64,000 nt of DNA from Kitasatospora sp. Root107 (GCF_001424875.1 NZ_LMCT01000002.1:168324-232323); one strand, 5' to 3'. Positions 14,359 to 24,292 are shown, numbered from the stretch's first letter. The notes: generated from the sequence alone by a model not told the origin. Made by a program: numbers and translations.

Positions 14359-16716
14359 TCACCTGCGGAGCGGGCCCTCGCAGGTGTAGTTGGCGGTGCC
14401 GGCCTTGCCGCCGGGCCAGACGTTGACCGCGCCGAAGTAGCAGTTCATGTCGTCCAGGTTGTTGGCGACGCCCTTGGTCCGGGTCAGCAGGAAGTAGTCG
14501 ACCGTGTAGGACATGTCGTTGAAGACCTGGTCGGGGTTGTTCGCGTCGGCCAGGTTCGCGGTGATCGCACCGGTGCAGACGAAGCGCATCGGCTTGTTCA
14601 CCCAGTCCCCGTTGTCCTTGCAGGACGGGGTGATCCCGGTGGCACCGGCGATCGCGGTCTGCACCTCGGAGGCGTACGCGAACTTCAGCCAGCCGTTCTG
14701 GGTGTACGAGGTGCTCGGCACGTACAGGCTGGGGGCGATCGCGATCTGGGCGTTCAGGAAGGCGTCGTACTCGGCCTGCAGGCCCTGGTCGGCGCCGGTC
14801 CGGGTGCGCCAGTCGTCGAAGCCGGCCGGGTCGTCGGCGCGCAGGTAGCCGTACATCTCGCGGAGCTTGGCCGGGTGCTTGGCCCAGAGGAACTCGTAGA
14901 ACGTGCCGGCGTAGTTGTAGAAGTGGAAGGCCGGGGTGTCGTCGTAGCTCGCGTGCAGCAGCTTGTTGACGGTCAGCCGCGGGACACCCGCCGCCTCGTC
15001 GGAGGCCAGCCTGGCCACCAGCGACTTGCGGACCTTGACGCCCTGGTCCCGGGTCGAGCCGTCGAAGAACTCGGCGGTGCCCTCGTCCATCGCGGTGGTC
15101 AGGTCCTTGGCGTACCAGCGCGCGTCACCGAAGTAACCCGGGGTCGCCCAGCGGCCGTTGAGGTAGTGGGTGTACTCGTGCCGGAACAGCTCCTCCAGCG
15201 TGAGGTACGACTCAGCCGTGGTGCGCTGGTAGGTGTAGAAGGTGGCGCCGCGCTCGATGTAGATGCCACCGTTGCTGGTGTTCATCCCGGTCAGCAGCGG
15301 GTGGTAGACCTCGTAGTCCGAACGCGTCGCGTACAGGTGGATGTTGAGGGTGGCGTTCGGGTCACCGGCCAGCGGGACGTCGGTGCCGAGCACCCGGAAG
15401 AAGTGCGTCTTCACCTGCTTGCTGGCGTAGTACATCTGGTCCACGGTGGCCCGGTCCAGCGCGGTGCGGACGGAGACGGCGCCGTTGTCGTACTTGTAGG
15501 TGTACGGGAAGAGCTTCGCCTCGATCGTCGCGGTGCAGACGTTGAACTCGGCGCAGTTCCCATAGGTGTTGGACCAGCCGACCACCTTGATCCAGGGGCC
15601 GGACCACTCGCCGAAGGTGGCCTTGGTGGTGGCCAGCAGGGTACCGATCTCGGCGGTGACGCCGGCCCGCAGCTCGGCGATCTGGCCGGTCCGGCCGTAC
15701 TCGCCGACCGCGTCCCTGGCCAGCCACTCGTTCGCGGTGCCCTTGAGGTGGCCGTACCCGGCGAAGACCCGGAAGGCCGCCCGGTAGGAGGCGTCGGCGG
15801 CGACCACCGGCAGGAAGGCCGGGTCCTGGTTGGAGATGCCCAGCCAGTTGAGGTTGAGCGCGGCCAGCCCGGCGGTGCCCCAGGCCCAGCTCTCGGCGAC
15901 CCTGGTGCCGGGGGCGAACTTCGCCAGGATCTTCTTCGCCAGGCCCAGGTTGTTCTGCCGCAGGCCCACCGATCCGGCGGTGGTGGTCATCTCACGGATC
16001 GTCACGGCGGCCAGGTCGGTGTCGTCGAAGGCGTGCGGGCTGTTCCCGTACGCGGTGACGGCCTGCTGGATCGCGGCCACCGTGGCGGCGTCGGTGACGT
16101 CTATGCCGTCGTGGTTGAAGTCGTAGTAGACGGTGGCGTGCAGGAAGGTCCACAGCTCGTAGAGGTGGGCCGCGCCGGTGCCGTCGTCGGCGGCGGAGCG
16201 CTGGGTGATCCGCTGGGCGACGGCCTGGACGTGGGCGTCGTCCATGGTGGTGTTGTACCGGGCGTCCCAGGTCCACAGGAAGTTCTTCAGGCAGCCGTCG
16301 AAGGTGACGGCCGGGTCGGTCAGGAAGTCCGCGAGCCCGCTCGGGCTCAGCGAGGTCATCCCGTCCACGGTGCACGGCACGCCGGCCGCGGTGGTCGCGG
16401 CGCTGCCGCCGACGGCGAGTTCGGCGGCGGTCGGGGCCGGGGCGCCGACCCGGTCCGGCAGCATGCCGGGGACCGGTCCGGAGCCGAGCGAGCCGCCGCC
16501 GGGGGCGGGCGCGGCGGTGCCGGTCTTCGCGGTGACGTCGCCGAGCCGGTCCACCTCGTCGTAGCCGGTGGGCAGGGTCGGTGCCGGGGTGGTGGCGGCC
16601 GAGCCGGCCACCGGGGTCTGGGCGATCGCCTGGCCGGTCTGGATCGCGGGCAGCGCCAGCGTGGCCGTCAGGACCGCAGCGAGCAGAACTCGACGCGTGG
16701 TACGGGGAGTTGCCAT
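14359..16716 (-). CDS. secreted microbial collagenase (M9)
   Basis: 785 residues from ATG 16716. The N-terminus is a Sec signal peptide (MATPRTTRRVLLAAVLTATLALPA...AIAQ). A long helical activator/M9-N region follows. The gluzincin zinc motif HEYTHYL is near residues 511-517, and the third ligand is in DEGTAEFF about 31 residues later, the spacing and context of clostridial and Vibrio collagenases (EGTAEFFDGSTR). No PKD or collagen-binding domains are obvious; the tail is about 95 residues with several cysteines. It probably cleaves collagen or gelatin into Gly-Pro-Hyp-rich peptides. It lies in line with the peptide ABC operon but behind a hairpin at 16785. No TGTGA element is seen at its own start. 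Confidence 0.92.
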   Translation of the reverse strand: MATPRTTRRVLLAAVLTATLALPAIQTGQAIAQTPVAGSAATTPAPTLPTGYDEVDRLGDVTAKTGTAAPAPGGGSLGSGPVPGMLPDRVGAPAPTAAELAVGGSAATTAAGVPCTVDGMTSLSPSGLADFLTDPAVTFDGCLKNFLWTWDARYNTTMDDAHVQAVAQRITQRSAADDGTGAAHLYELWTFLHATVYYDFNHDGIDVTDAATVAAIQQAVTAYGNSPHAFDDTDLAAVTIREMTTTAGSVGLRQNNLGLAKKILAKFAPGTRVAESWAWGTAGLAALNLNWLGISNQDPAFLPVVAADASYRAAFRVFAGYGHLKGTANEWLARDAVGEYGRTGQIAELRAGVTAEIGTLLATTKATFGEWSGPWIKVVGWSNTYGNCAEFNVCTATIEAKLFPYTYKYDNGAVSVRTALDRATVDQMYYASKQVKTHFFRVLGTDVPLAGDPNATLNIHLYATRSDYEVYHPLLTGMNTSNGGIYIERGATFYTYQRTTAESYLTLEELFRHEYTHYLNGRWATPGYFGDARWYAKDLTTAMDEGTAEFFDGSTRDQGVKVRKSLVARLASDEAAGVPRLTVNKLLHASYDDTPAFHFYNYAGTFYEFLWAKHPAKLREMYGYLRADDPAGFDDWRTRTGADQGLQAEYDAFLNAQIAIAPSLYVPSTSYTQNGWLKFAYASEVQTAIAGATGITPSCKDNGDWVNKPMRFVCTGAITANLADANNPDQVFNDMSYTVDYFLLTRTKGVANNLDDMNCYFGAVNVWPGGKAGTANYTCEGPLRR

Positions 16717-16784
16717 GGCTCTTCTCCAGGTGGGGGCGGAGATGTGGGGGGTGCACCGGTGGGGGCGGTGCGTGGAGCTCGCGC

Positions 16785-16818
16785 CGCCGCCGCGCGCGAA
16801 GGAGGGTGCGCGGCGGCG
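16785..16818 (-). terminator. hairpin between the ABC operon and the collagenase
   Basis: Eleven perfect GC pairs (CGCCGCCGCGC with GCGCGGCGGCG) and a 12-base loop, in the 129-base gap between the ATPase stop (16846) and the collagenase start (16716). It could end the transporter transcript or reduce read-through into the collagenase. Confidence 0.55.
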
Positions 16819-16845
16819 ACGCGGCGGAGGACCGACGGGGGGACG

Positions 16846-17826
16846 TCAGGCCTCGGGGAAGTGGCAGGCGGCCTGGCGGCTGCCACCCGCCGGGGTGATC
16901 TGGAGCAGCGGCCGCTCGGTGCGGCAGATCTGCTGCGCCTTCGGGCACCGCGGGTGGAAGGTGCAGCCGCTCGGCGGGTTGGCCGGGCTCGGCGGGTCGC
17001 CGAGCAGCACGATCCGCTCCCGGGCGCGTTCGGCGGCCGGGTCGGGCAGCGGCACGGCCGACAGCAGCGCCTTGGTGTACGGGTGCGCCGGGTTGGCGTA
17101 CACCTCGCGCTGGTCGCCGATCTCGACGATCCGGCCCAGGTACATCACCGCGACCCGGTGGCTGATGTGCTTCACCACGGCCAGGTCGTGCGCGATGAAG
17201 ACGTACGCCACGCCGAGTTCGCGCTGCAGCCGCTCCATCAGGCCGACGATCTGGGCCTGGATGGAGACGTCCAGGGCCGAGACCGGTTCGTCCGCCACCA
17301 CCAGTTCGGGGCGGGTGGCCAGCGCGCGGGCGATACCGATCCGCTGGGCCTGGCCGCCGGAGAACTGGTGCGGGTAGCGGTCCAGGTGCTCCGGGGCCAG
17401 GCCGACCAGCTGGACCAGGTCGCGGACCTCACGGCTGATCTCGGCGGCCGGGGTGTCCTGGGCGCGCAGCGGGGCGGCGATGATCTGCTGGACGGTCTGC
17501 CGCGGGTTCAGCGAGGCGAACGGGTCCTGGAAGATCATCTGGAACTTGCGGCGCAGCGGCCGCAGTTCGCGCTGCGTGGTCCGGGTGATGTCCTTACCCC
17601 GGAAGGAGACCTGACCGGCCGTCGGGTCGAGCAGCCGGACCAGCATTCGCCCGGTGGTGGACTTGCCGCAGCCGGACTCGCCGACCAGCCCGAGCGTCTC
17701 GCCGGGGCGGACCTCGAAGCTGACGTCGTCGACCGCCTTGATCCCGGCCGCGCGGCCGAGGCCGGAGCGCGGACCGGGGAAGGTCATGCCCAGGCCCTCG
17801 ACGGTGAGCAGCGGTTCGGTGGTCAT
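16846..17826 (-). CDS. oligopeptide ABC transporter ATPase (DppF/OppF type)
   Basis: 326 residues from ATG 17826, with GGAGGG upstream. Walker A GESGCGKS, signature FSGGQAQR, Walker B and D-loop ADEPVSALD, and the C-terminal CTFHPRCP segment typical of the oligopeptide/dipeptide subfamily. It overlaps the preceding ATPase gene by ATGA. It is the last gene of a five-gene importer operon (binding protein, two permeases, two ATPases). Import of di- and oligopeptides is the family role. Confidence 0.93.
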   Translation of the reverse strand: MTTEPLLTVEGLGMTFPGPRSGLGRAAGIKAVDDVSFEVRPGETLGLVGESGCGKSTTGRMLVRLLDPTAGQVSFRGKDITRTTQRELRPLRRKFQMIFQDPFASLNPRQTVQQIIAAPLRAQDTPAAEISREVRDLVQLVGLAPEHLDRYPHQFSGGQAQRIGIARALATRPELVVADEPVSALDVSIQAQIVGLMERLQRELGVAYVFIAHDLAVVKHISHRVAVMYLGRIVEIGDQREVYANPAHPYTKALLSAVPLPDPAAERARERIVLLGDPPSPANPPSGCTFHPRCPKAQQICRTERPLLQITPAGGSRQAACHFPEA

Positions 17827-18809
17827 GAAGTCCCTCCGTCGAGGTCGAGCGCGCACGCGTTGCGGTGCCCCTCCGCCACCAGGCGGAGCAACGGGCGCTC
17901 CCCGGTGCAGAGTTCACTGGGCTTCGCGGCGTAGACCGGGCAGCGCGGATGGAAGGCGCAGCCGGCCGGCGGGGCGAGCAGCGAGGGCGGGCTGCCGGGG
18001 ATCGAGCGCAGGCTCTCCCCCTCGACGGCGTCCACCCGGGGCAGCGAGTCCAGCAGCCCCCGGGTGTACGGGTGCCTGGGGGTGGCGAACAGCGCGTCGG
18101 CGGAGGCCTGTTCGGCAGCGGAGCCGCCGTACATCACCAGCACGTCGTCGGCCACCCGGGCGATCACCCCCAGGTCGTGGGTGATCATCACGATGCCGAG
18201 GCCGCGGTCCTGCTGAAGCTTCATCAGCAGCTCCAGCACCTGGGCCTGGACGGTGACGTCCAGCGCGGTGGTGGGCTCGTCCGCGATGATCAGATCCGGC
18301 TCGCAGGAGAGCGCGAGCGCGATCATCGCCCGCTGGCGCATACCGCCGGAGAACTGGTGCGGGTGCTCCCCCGCCCGGCGGGCCGGCTCGGGGATGCCGA
18401 CGTCGCCCAGCACCTCGACGGCGCGAGCCAGGGCGGCCTTGCGGGTGCCGCCGTGGTGCTCCCGGTACGCCTCGGCGATCTGGTCGCCGATGGTGAAGTA
18501 CGGGTGCAGCGCGGTCAGCGCGTCCTGGAAGACCATCGCCATCCGGCGCCCGCGCAGCTTGCGGACGGTCTCGTCCGGAGCGCCGAGCAGTTCGGTGCCG
18601 TCGAACTTGACCGAACCGGTCACCTTGGCACCCCGGTGCAGACCCATCACGGCCAGCGAGGTGACGGACTTTCCGGAGCCGGACTCACCGACGATACCCA
18701 GCGTCCGCCCGCGCTCGACGGTGAAGCCGACGCCCTTGACGGCCTTGACGACGCCTTCGGCGGTGTTGAACTCGACTTCGAGATCGGTGACTTCAAGCAG
18801 CGTACTCAC
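17823..18809 (-). CDS. oligopeptide ABC transporter ATPase (DppD/OppD type)
   Basis: 328 residues from GTG 18809 ([14 protein letters not shown]). Walker A GESGSGKS, signature FSGGMRQR, Walker [13 protein letters not shown]-terminal CAFHPRCP. The start overlaps the permease stop by GTGA and the stop overlaps the next ATPase by ATGA, so the cassette is tightly coupled. It pairs with the DppF-type subunit as the two nucleotide-binding halves of the importer. Confidence 0.93.
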   Translation of the reverse strand: MSTLLEVTDLEVEFNTAEGVVKAVKGVGFTVERGRTLGIVGESGSGKSVTSLAVMGLHRGAKVTGSVKFDGTELLGAPDETVRKLRGRRMAMVFQDALTALHPYFTIGDQIAEAYREHHGGTRKAALARAVEVLGDVGIPEPARRAGEHPHQFSGGMRQRAMIALALSCEPDLIIADEPTTALDVTVQAQVLELLMKLQQDRGLGIVMITHDLGVIARVADDVLVMYGGSAAEQASADALFATPRHPYTRGLLDSLPRVDAVEGESLRSIPGSPPSLLAPPAGCAFHPRCPVYAAKPSELCTGERPLLRLVAEGHRNACALDLDGGTS

Positions 18810-19795
18810 GACAGCCTCGCCCTCGGGTCGATCCAGGCGTAGACCAGGTCCACCACCAGGTTGGAGGTCACGATGAAGAAGGAGGCCAGCAGCGTGACGC
18901 CCATGATCACCGGTTGGTCGGACTTGTTCAGCGAGTCCGCGAAGAGCTTGCCGACGCCCGGGAGGCTGAACAGCGACTCGGTGATCAGCGCACCGGCGAG
19001 CAGCCCGCCGAGGTCCATCCCGAGCATGGTGGCGATCGGGGTCAGCGCGGGCCGCAGCCCGTGCTTGGTGACCACCCGGCGCTCGCGCAGGCCCTTGGCC
19101 CTGGCGGTCCGGACGAACGGCTCCTCCATGGTCTCGATCACCGAGTTGCGGGTCATCCGGGCGTACAGCGCGGCGAACAGCAACGACAGCGTGATCCACG
19201 GCAGCACCAGGTTGCGCAGCCAGCCGACCGGGTCCTCGCCGAAGGCGATGTACCGGGGCAGCGGCATCAGGCCGAGCACCGTGACCACCAGGTAGAGCAG
19301 GATCATCGCGGTGAAGTAGACCGGCAGCGCCGCGATCCCGATGGTGCTGATCATCACCGTGCGGTCCACCCAGGTGTTCCGCTTGAGCGCCGAGAGCACC
19401 CCGGCCGAGAGGCCGAGCGCCATCCAGCAGACCGCCGCACCGAGCGCCAGCGAGGCACTGACCGGGAACCGGTCCATCATCAGGTCCCAGACCGGCTGGG
19501 CACTCTGGAACGAGTAGCCGAAGCACGGGAAGCTGCACTCGACCGCGTACTGGCCGCTGCCGAGCGTCTGGCCGGCGAAGATGCCGATCAGGTAGCGGCC
19601 GAACTGGACCGGCAGCGAGTCGTCCAGGCCCATCTGCTGACGGACCATCTCGATCCGGTCGGTCGAGCAGTCCTTGCCGCAGAACTGGGCCGCCGGGTCG
19701 GCGGGGAAGAGGTAGAACACCGCGAAGGTCAGCGCGCAGATCACCACCAGGGTGGCCGCGATGCCGAGCAGACGGCGGATCAGGAATCCGATCAC
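18806..19795 (-). CDS. oligopeptide ABC transporter permease (DppB type)
   Basis: 329 residues from GTG 19795 (MIGFLIRRLLGIAATLVVI). It has the N-terminal membrane helix of the family, a large periplasmic segment containing CGKDC and CSFPCFGYSF cysteines, and a run of membrane helices around the EAA loop (GAALITESLFSLPGVGKLF). It starts in a GTGA overlap with the second permease gene. It forms the membrane channel with the DppC-type subunit. The four extracytoplasmic cysteines could form disulfides. Confidence 0.92.
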   Translation of the reverse strand: MIGFLIRRLLGIAATLVVICALTFAVFYLFPADPAAQFCGKDCSTDRIEMVRQQMGLDDSLPVQFGRYLIGIFAGQTLGSGQYAVECSFPCFGYSFQSAQPVWDLMMDRFPVSASLALGAAVCWMALGLSAGVLSALKRNTWVDRTVMISTIGIAALPVYFTAMILLYLVVTVLGLMPLPRYIAFGEDPVGWLRNLVLPWITLSLLFAALYARMTRNSVIETMEEPFVRTARAKGLRERRVVTKHGLRPALTPIATMLGMDLGGLLAGALITESLFSLPGVGKLFADSLNKSDQPVIMGVTLLASFFIVTSNLVVDLVYAWIDPRARLS

Positions 19796-20781
19796 GACTT
19801 GCCGCCCTTCGGGTCCAGGGCGTCGCGCAGCGCGTCACCGAGCAGGGTGAACCCCAGCACCACCAGGAACAGGCAGGCGCTCGGCAGGATGAAGAACATC
19901 GGATCGACCTTGTAGTAGAGCACCGAGTCGGCGATCATCTGGCCCCAGGAGGGCGTCGGGGGACGGACGCCCACGCCCAGGAAGGTCAGCGCGGCCTCGG
20001 TGCCGATCAGGCCCGGGATGGCCAGCGTGATGTAGACGATGATCGTGCCGGACAGGTTGGGCAGGATCTCGGTGAGCAGGATGCGACTGCTCCGGGTGCC
20101 GCTGGCGCGGGCCGCCTCGACGTACTCGCGGTGCTTGAGCGAGAGCGTCTGGGCCCGGATCACCCGGGCGACGTACGGCCAGCTGAAGACGCCCATCACG
20201 ATGATCAGCAGCAGCACGCGGTTGACGCTCCGGGCCACCGAGAGCAGCGCGATCATGAAGATCAGGCTGGGGAAGGACATCATGACGTCCATGAACCGGG
20301 AGATCACGGTGTCGATCCGGCCGCCGAAGTAGCCGGCCAGGATGCCCAGGGTCACCCCGATCAAGGTGATCATGATCGCCGAGGCGAAGGCGACCAGCAG
20401 ACTGATCTGGGCACCGTAGAGCAGCCGGGCGAAGATGTCCCGGCCGAGCATCGGCTCGACGCCGAGCCAGTGCTCGGGGCTCATCCCGCCGAAGCTGCCC
20501 TTGGGCAGGCCGCCGAGATAGGAGTTGATGGCCTTCTTGTCGGTGTCCGCCGGGCCCTTGCCGCTGATCGCGGTGAGCACCGGGGCCAGCAGGGCGGCCA
20601 GGATGAAGAAGGTGATGATGCCGAGGCCGGTCAGTGCGGCCTTCTGGCGGCGCAGCCGGTGCCAGGCCAACCGCCAAGGGGAGGCGGGCTGTTGATGACG
20701 GTCGGCGGTGGAGACGGGGGCAGCGGGACTGGCCGCCGCCCCCGCTCCCCCGGCCTCGGCCGGAGAGAGCGGGGCGGTCAT
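19792..20781 (-). CDS. oligopeptide ABC transporter permease (DppC type)
   Basis: 329 residues from ATG 20781 (MTAPLSPAEAG), with GGGAG upstream. A proline- and alanine-rich cytoplasmic head of about 50 residues precedes the first membrane helix (AALTGLGIITFFILAALLAPV). The EAA-type loop EAARASGTRSSRILLTEILPN is clear. It follows the binding protein gene by 14 bases and overlaps the next permease. Confidence 0.92.
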   Translation of the reverse strand: MTAPLSPAEAGGAGAAASPAAPVSTADRHQQPASPWRLAWHRLRRQKAALTGLGIITFFILAALLAPVLTAISGKGPADTDKKAINSYLGGLPKGSFGGMSPEHWLGVEPMLGRDIFARLLYGAQISLLVAFASAIMITLIGVTLGILAGYFGGRIDTVISRFMDVMMSFPSLIFMIALLSVARSVNRVLLLIIVMGVFSWPYVARVIRAQTLSLKHREYVEAARASGTRSSRILLTEILPNLSGTIIVYITLAIPGLIGTEAALTFLGVGVRPPTPSWGQMIADSVLYYKVDPMFFILPSACLFLVVLGFTLLGDALRDALDPKGGKS

Positions 20782-20795
20782 GGGGGAACTCCCGA

Positions 20796-22532
20796 CTACT
20801 TCGCGGTCTTCAGGCCGATGACGGCGTAGTCGACCTGGCCGGCCCACACCGGGTGGGCGAAGGCGCCGGCGATGTTGGAACCGACCAGCAGCGGCTTCTT
20901 GGCCCAGGCCAGCGGCACGGCCGGGGACTTGTCCATGATCTTGGCGTCCAGCTCGAGCCACGCCTTGTTGGCAGCTTGGACATCGCTCATCGCGGCGATC
21001 CGGTCCAGCTCGGCGATGGTCTCCGGGTCGTTGAACCGGGTGACGTTGCCCTGGTTGCCCTTGTCCTTGATGGTGCGGCCATCGAAGATCATCGGCAGGA
21101 AGGTGGCGGCCGACGGGTAGTCGGGGCACCAGCCGCCGATCGAGAGACCGGGCTGCTTGGCCTTGTCACCGGTGATCGAGCTGACCGCGGTCGGGTCGAC
21201 GGTGGTGATGGTGATCTCGACGCCGACCTTCTTCAGCGCGGCCTGGATGGCCTCCGCCTGCTGCTTGCCACCGGTGGAGGTGACCAGCTCGGTGGCGAAG
21301 CCGTTCGCGAAACCGGCCTCGGCCAGCAGCGCCTTGGCCTTCGCCGGGTCGCCGCCCGGCTTGATCAGGAAGTGGTCGATCGGAGCGCCCTGGGTGAGCA
21401 CCGGCGGCAGGTAGGTGGTGGCCACGTCGGTGAAGGCCGGGCCGCCCTGCGCGGCCGCGAAGGCCTCCTTGTCCACCGCGAACTGCATCGCGAGGCGGAC
21501 CTTGGCGTTGTCGAACGGCGCCTTGGTGTTGTTCATGTCGAGCTTGGTGGTGCAGCCCGCGTTCTCGGAGATCAGCCGCTTCTTGACCTCCGGGTTGGTG
21601 AGCACCTCGCTGATCTTGGAGGGCACCAGGTCGACGTAGGAGAGCGCGCTCTGGTCCTCGCCCTGATCGGTGATCAGACGCTCGGCGATGCCGGTGCCCT
21701 TGAGGGTCTGGTCCACCACGATCTTGTCCGGGTAGGCCTTGCGGACCGGGTCGGTCTTCTGGTCCCAGTACGTGTTGCGGACCAGCACCATGCGCTTGCC
21801 GCGGTCGTACGACTCGATCTTGTACGGGCCGGAGGAGACCGGGTGGTTGCTGTAGTTGGCACCGGCCTCCTTCGCCTTCGGGACCGGGGCGAAGGTCGGC
21901 AGCGTGACGGTGTAGCCGAACTCGGCGACCGGGCGCTGGAGGTGGAAGACGATGGTCTTCTCGTCCGGGACCTCGATCGACTCCTTGCCCAGGCGCTGGC
22001 CGGCCAGCGGGCCCTTGTAGTCGGCCGGGGCGACCAGGTAGGTCCGGGCGTAGTCCGGGCCACCGGGCAGCTCGGGCGAGTAGGACCGCTCGACGTTGTA
22101 CTTGATGTCGTCGGAGACGATCGGCGTGCCGTCCTCGTACTTCAGACCGTCCTTCAGCTTGAAGGTCCAGGTCTTGCCGCCGTCGGTCGACTGGCCGAGG
22201 TCGGTGGCCAGGTCGGGCTCGATCTTCAGGCCCTCGGCACCCGGGGCCGCCTTGAAGGTGGTGAGGGTGCGGTAGAGGGTGCGGACACCGAAGTCCATCA
22301 CCGGCATGGTCCAGTTACGGGTCGGGTCCAGCTGGTCGAAGTCGACGTTCGACAGCAGGGTCAGGGTGCCGCCCTTGACGGGCGTCCCGCCGATGATGCC
22401 GTTGCCCTCGGTGGTGACACCGCCCTGGTTGGTGTCGTCGCTGCTTCCGCCGGTGCTGGAACAGGCCCCGAGGCCGAGAGTGAGTGCTGCCGCGATCGCC
22501 GCTGCAAGGGCGGCATGGGTACGCCTGGTCAT
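20796..22532 (-). CDS. peptide-binding lipoprotein, family 5 solute-binding protein
   Basis: 578 residues from ATG 22532, with GGAG upstream. A lipoprotein signal (MTRRTHAALAAAIAAALTLGLGAC) places lipobox LGAC at about residues 21-24. The mature protein has the family 5 layout, with the conserved WTFKLKDGLKYEDGTPI and DIKYNVERSYSPE segments near residues 120-150. It would capture peptides outside the membrane for the permeases encoded just downstream. The divergent aminopeptidase P and the collagenase in the same block suggest proline-rich peptides as ligands; that is inference. Confidence 0.93.
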   Translation of the reverse strand: MTRRTHAALAAAIAAALTLGLGACSSTGGSSDDTNQGGVTTEGNGIIGGTPVKGGTLTLLSNVDFDQLDPTRNWTMPVMDFGVRTLYRTLTTFKAAPGAEGLKIEPDLATDLGQSTDGGKTWTFKLKDGLKYEDGTPIVSDDIKYNVERSYSPELPGGPDYARTYLVAPADYKGPLAGQRLGKESIEVPDEKTIVFHLQRPVAEFGYTVTLPTFAPVPKAKEAGANYSNHPVSSGPYKIESYDRGKRMVLVRNTYWDQKTDPVRKAYPDKIVVDQTLKGTGIAERLITDQGEDQSALSYVDLVPSKISEVLTNPEVKKRLISENAGCTTKLDMNNTKAPFDNAKVRLAMQFAVDKEAFAAAQGGPAFTDVATTYLPPVLTQGAPIDHFLIKPGGDPAKAKALLAEAGFANGFATELVTSTGGKQQAEAIQAALKKVGVEITITTVDPTAVSSITGDKAKQPGLSIGGWCPDYPSAATFLPMIFDGRTIKDKGNQGNVTRFNDPETIAELDRIAAMSDVQAANKAWLELDAKIMDKSPAVPLAWAKKPLLVGSNIAGAFAHPVWAGQVDYAVIGLKTAK

Positions 22533-22635
22533 AGTGCAACTCCGCAGTGGGAGGCCACAGTTGCGGCCTTGGTTCGCCCCGGGGCTGATCCGGGGCCACC
22601 GAGAGGGCGACCGCTGGGGTCTAGCCGCTCCAAGG

Positions 22636-22669
22636 TGTGACCCGTAACATAGTAATGTGAAATTGCACT
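22636..22669. promoter_or_regulatory. site C: tandem TGTGA elements between the peptide importer and aminopeptidase P
   Basis: The better site is TGTGAAATTGCACT at 22656-22669, almost midway between the two divergent starts (124 and 122 bases away). A second, weaker TGTGACCCGTAACA starts at 22636, exactly 20 bases earlier, about two helical turns. It fits a shared control region for both transcripts. Confidence 0.55.
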
Positions 22670-22790
22670 GGCAAGGGATCGGGCGGCTCGTTACCTAGCT
22701 GTGTCCGGTTGCCGCCCCAACTCCCGCCCCACGCAATGACATCAACACCACTGAATCCGGACAGACCGCCCCGCCGAAGGAGTCGCAGAC

Positions 22791-24233
22791 GTGACCACCG
22801 CCCCCCGCCCGCTGAACACCGGCAGCCACGACCTGCCGGTCTCCGCCGCCCTTGACGCCTTCATGGGCACCGGCTGGGCCCCCACCTCGCTGCCCGCGAG
22901 CGACCGGGTGCCGGGCTACGCCGCGATGCCCGGCCGCCGGGCCCGGCTCGCCGCCGCCTTCCCCGGCGAGCGGCTGATCGTCCCGGCGGGGCAGCTCAAG
23001 GTGCGCAGCCACGACTGCGACTACCGGTTCCGCCCGCACAGCGCGTACGCCTGGCTCACCGGCCTGACCGGCGAGGAGCAGGTCGGCCACGTGCTGGTGG
23101 TCGAGCCGAACGGCGAGCCGGTGCTCTACCTGCGCCCGCGTTCGCCGCGCGGCGGCGGTAACCCGTACGGCTCCGAGTTCTTCCGGGACCGCCGCTACGG
23201 CGAGTTCTGGGTCGGCCGCCGTCCCGACCTGGCCGAGGCCGAGCAGCTCACCGGCATCCGGACCGCCCACCTGGACGACCTGGAGAAGCTGCTGACGGGC
23301 GCTCAGCCCGTCACCCGGCTGCTCGGCGGGGCCGACCCGGTGCTGGACGCGCTGCTGCCCACCGCCGCCGACGCCGCGCTCGCCACCACCCTCTCCGAGC
23401 TGCGGCTGGTCAAGGACGCCTGGGAGGTCGAGCAGCTCCAGCTCTCCGTCGACGCCACCACCGCCGGCTTCGAGGACGTGATCCGCGCGCTGCCCGCCGC
23501 CTTCCGGCACGGCCGGGGCGAGCGCTGGCTGGAGGGCACCTTCAACCTGCGGGCCCGCGCCGAGGGCAACGGCACCGGCTACGAGACCATCGTCGCCTCC
23601 GGCGCGCACGCCTGCGTGCTGCACTGGATCCGCAACGACGGCGCTCTGGACCCCTCGAAGCTGCTGCTGCTGGACGCGGGCGTGGAGGTCGACTCGCTCT
23701 ACACCGCGGACATCACCCGCACCATCCCGCTCAGCGGCACCTTCTCCCCCGTCCAGCGCCAGGTCTACGAACTCGTCCTGGCCGCCCAGGAGGCGGGCAT
23801 CGCCACCCTGCGCCCCGGCGCCAGCTTCCGGGACTTCCACCGGGCCGGCATGCGGGTGATCGCCGAGGGCCTGGCCGACTGGGGCGTGCTCAAGATCTCC
23901 GCCGAGGAGGCCCTCCAGGAGGACAGCGGCCTGTTCCGCCGCTACACCCTCTGCTCCAGCGGCCACATGCTCGGCCTCGACGTGCACGACTGCGCCAAGG
24001 CCCGCGCCGAGACCTACCTCGACGGCATCCTGGAGGAGGGCCAGGTGCTCACCGTGGAGCCCGGCCTCTACCTCCAGCCCGACGACGAGACCCTCCCCGC
24101 CGAACTCCGCGGCATCGGCGCCCGGGTCGAGGACGACCTGGTCATCACCGCCGACGGCGCCCGCCTGATGTCCGGCGCGCTCCCCCGCACCGTCGCGGGC
24201 ATCGAGGAGTGGATGGGCAACCTGCTCGGCTGA
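22791..24233 (+). CDS. pepP: Xaa-Pro aminopeptidase (aminopeptidase P, M24B)
   Basis: 480 residues from GTG 22791, with AAGGAG upstream. The N-terminal domain holds FRPHSAYAWLTGL. The pita-bread catalytic domain shows metal ligands in LLLDAG and TADITRT (second Asp near residue 307), the histidine of SSGHMLGLDVHDC, and the glutamates of TVEPGLYL and RVEDDLVIT. The enzyme removes the N-terminal residue of peptides whose second residue is proline, which ordinary aminopeptidases cannot do. It is divergent from the peptide importer across site C. A hairpin follows at 24244. Confidence 0.93.
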   Translation: MTTAPRPLNTGSHDLPVSAALDAFMGTGWAPTSLPASDRVPGYAAMPGRRARLAAAFPGERLIVPAGQLKVRSHDCDYRFRPHSAYAWLTGLTGEEQVGHVLVVEPNGEPVLYLRPRSPRGGGNPYGSEFFRDRRYGEFWVGRRPDLAEAEQLTGIRTAHLDDLEKLLTGAQPVTRLLGGADPVLDALLPTAADAALATTLSELRLVKDAWEVEQLQLSVDATTAGFEDVIRALPAAFRHGRGERWLEGTFNLRARAEGNGTGYETIVASGAHACVLHWIRNDGALDPSKLLLLDAGVEVDSLYTADITRTIPLSGTFSPVQRQVYELVLAAQEAGIATLRPGASFRDFHRAGMRVIAEGLADWGVLKISAEEALQEDSGLFRRYTLCSSGHMLGLDVHDCAKARAETYLDGILEEGQVLTVEPGLYLQPDDETLPAELRGIGARVEDDLVITADGARLMSGALPRTVAGIEEWMGNLLG

Positions 24234-24243
24234 CCGTCCGTCA

Positions 24244-24274
24244 GGCGGAACGGGTCTGTCCGGCCCGTTCCGCC
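24244..24274 (+). terminator. hairpin after aminopeptidase P
   Basis: Eleven perfect pairs, GGCGGAACGGG with CCCGTTCCGCC, around a nine-base loop, 10 bases after the pepP stop and before the MerR gene. Confidence 0.65.
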
Positions 24275-24292
24275 CCGGGCGATGATGGCGTC

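Noticed and set aside
12250..17934. 1894-codon forward open frame opposite alpha-galactosidase, collagenase and ATPase genes
   Set aside because: It runs antisense through three well-supported genes and several hairpins. Its composition is that of a shadow frame, not a giant protein.
19792..21129. Long open frame extending the second permease far into the binding-protein gene
   Set aside because: The first 116 codons are an out-of-frame reading of the binding-protein gene. ATG 20781 with GGGAG upstream starts a normal permease.
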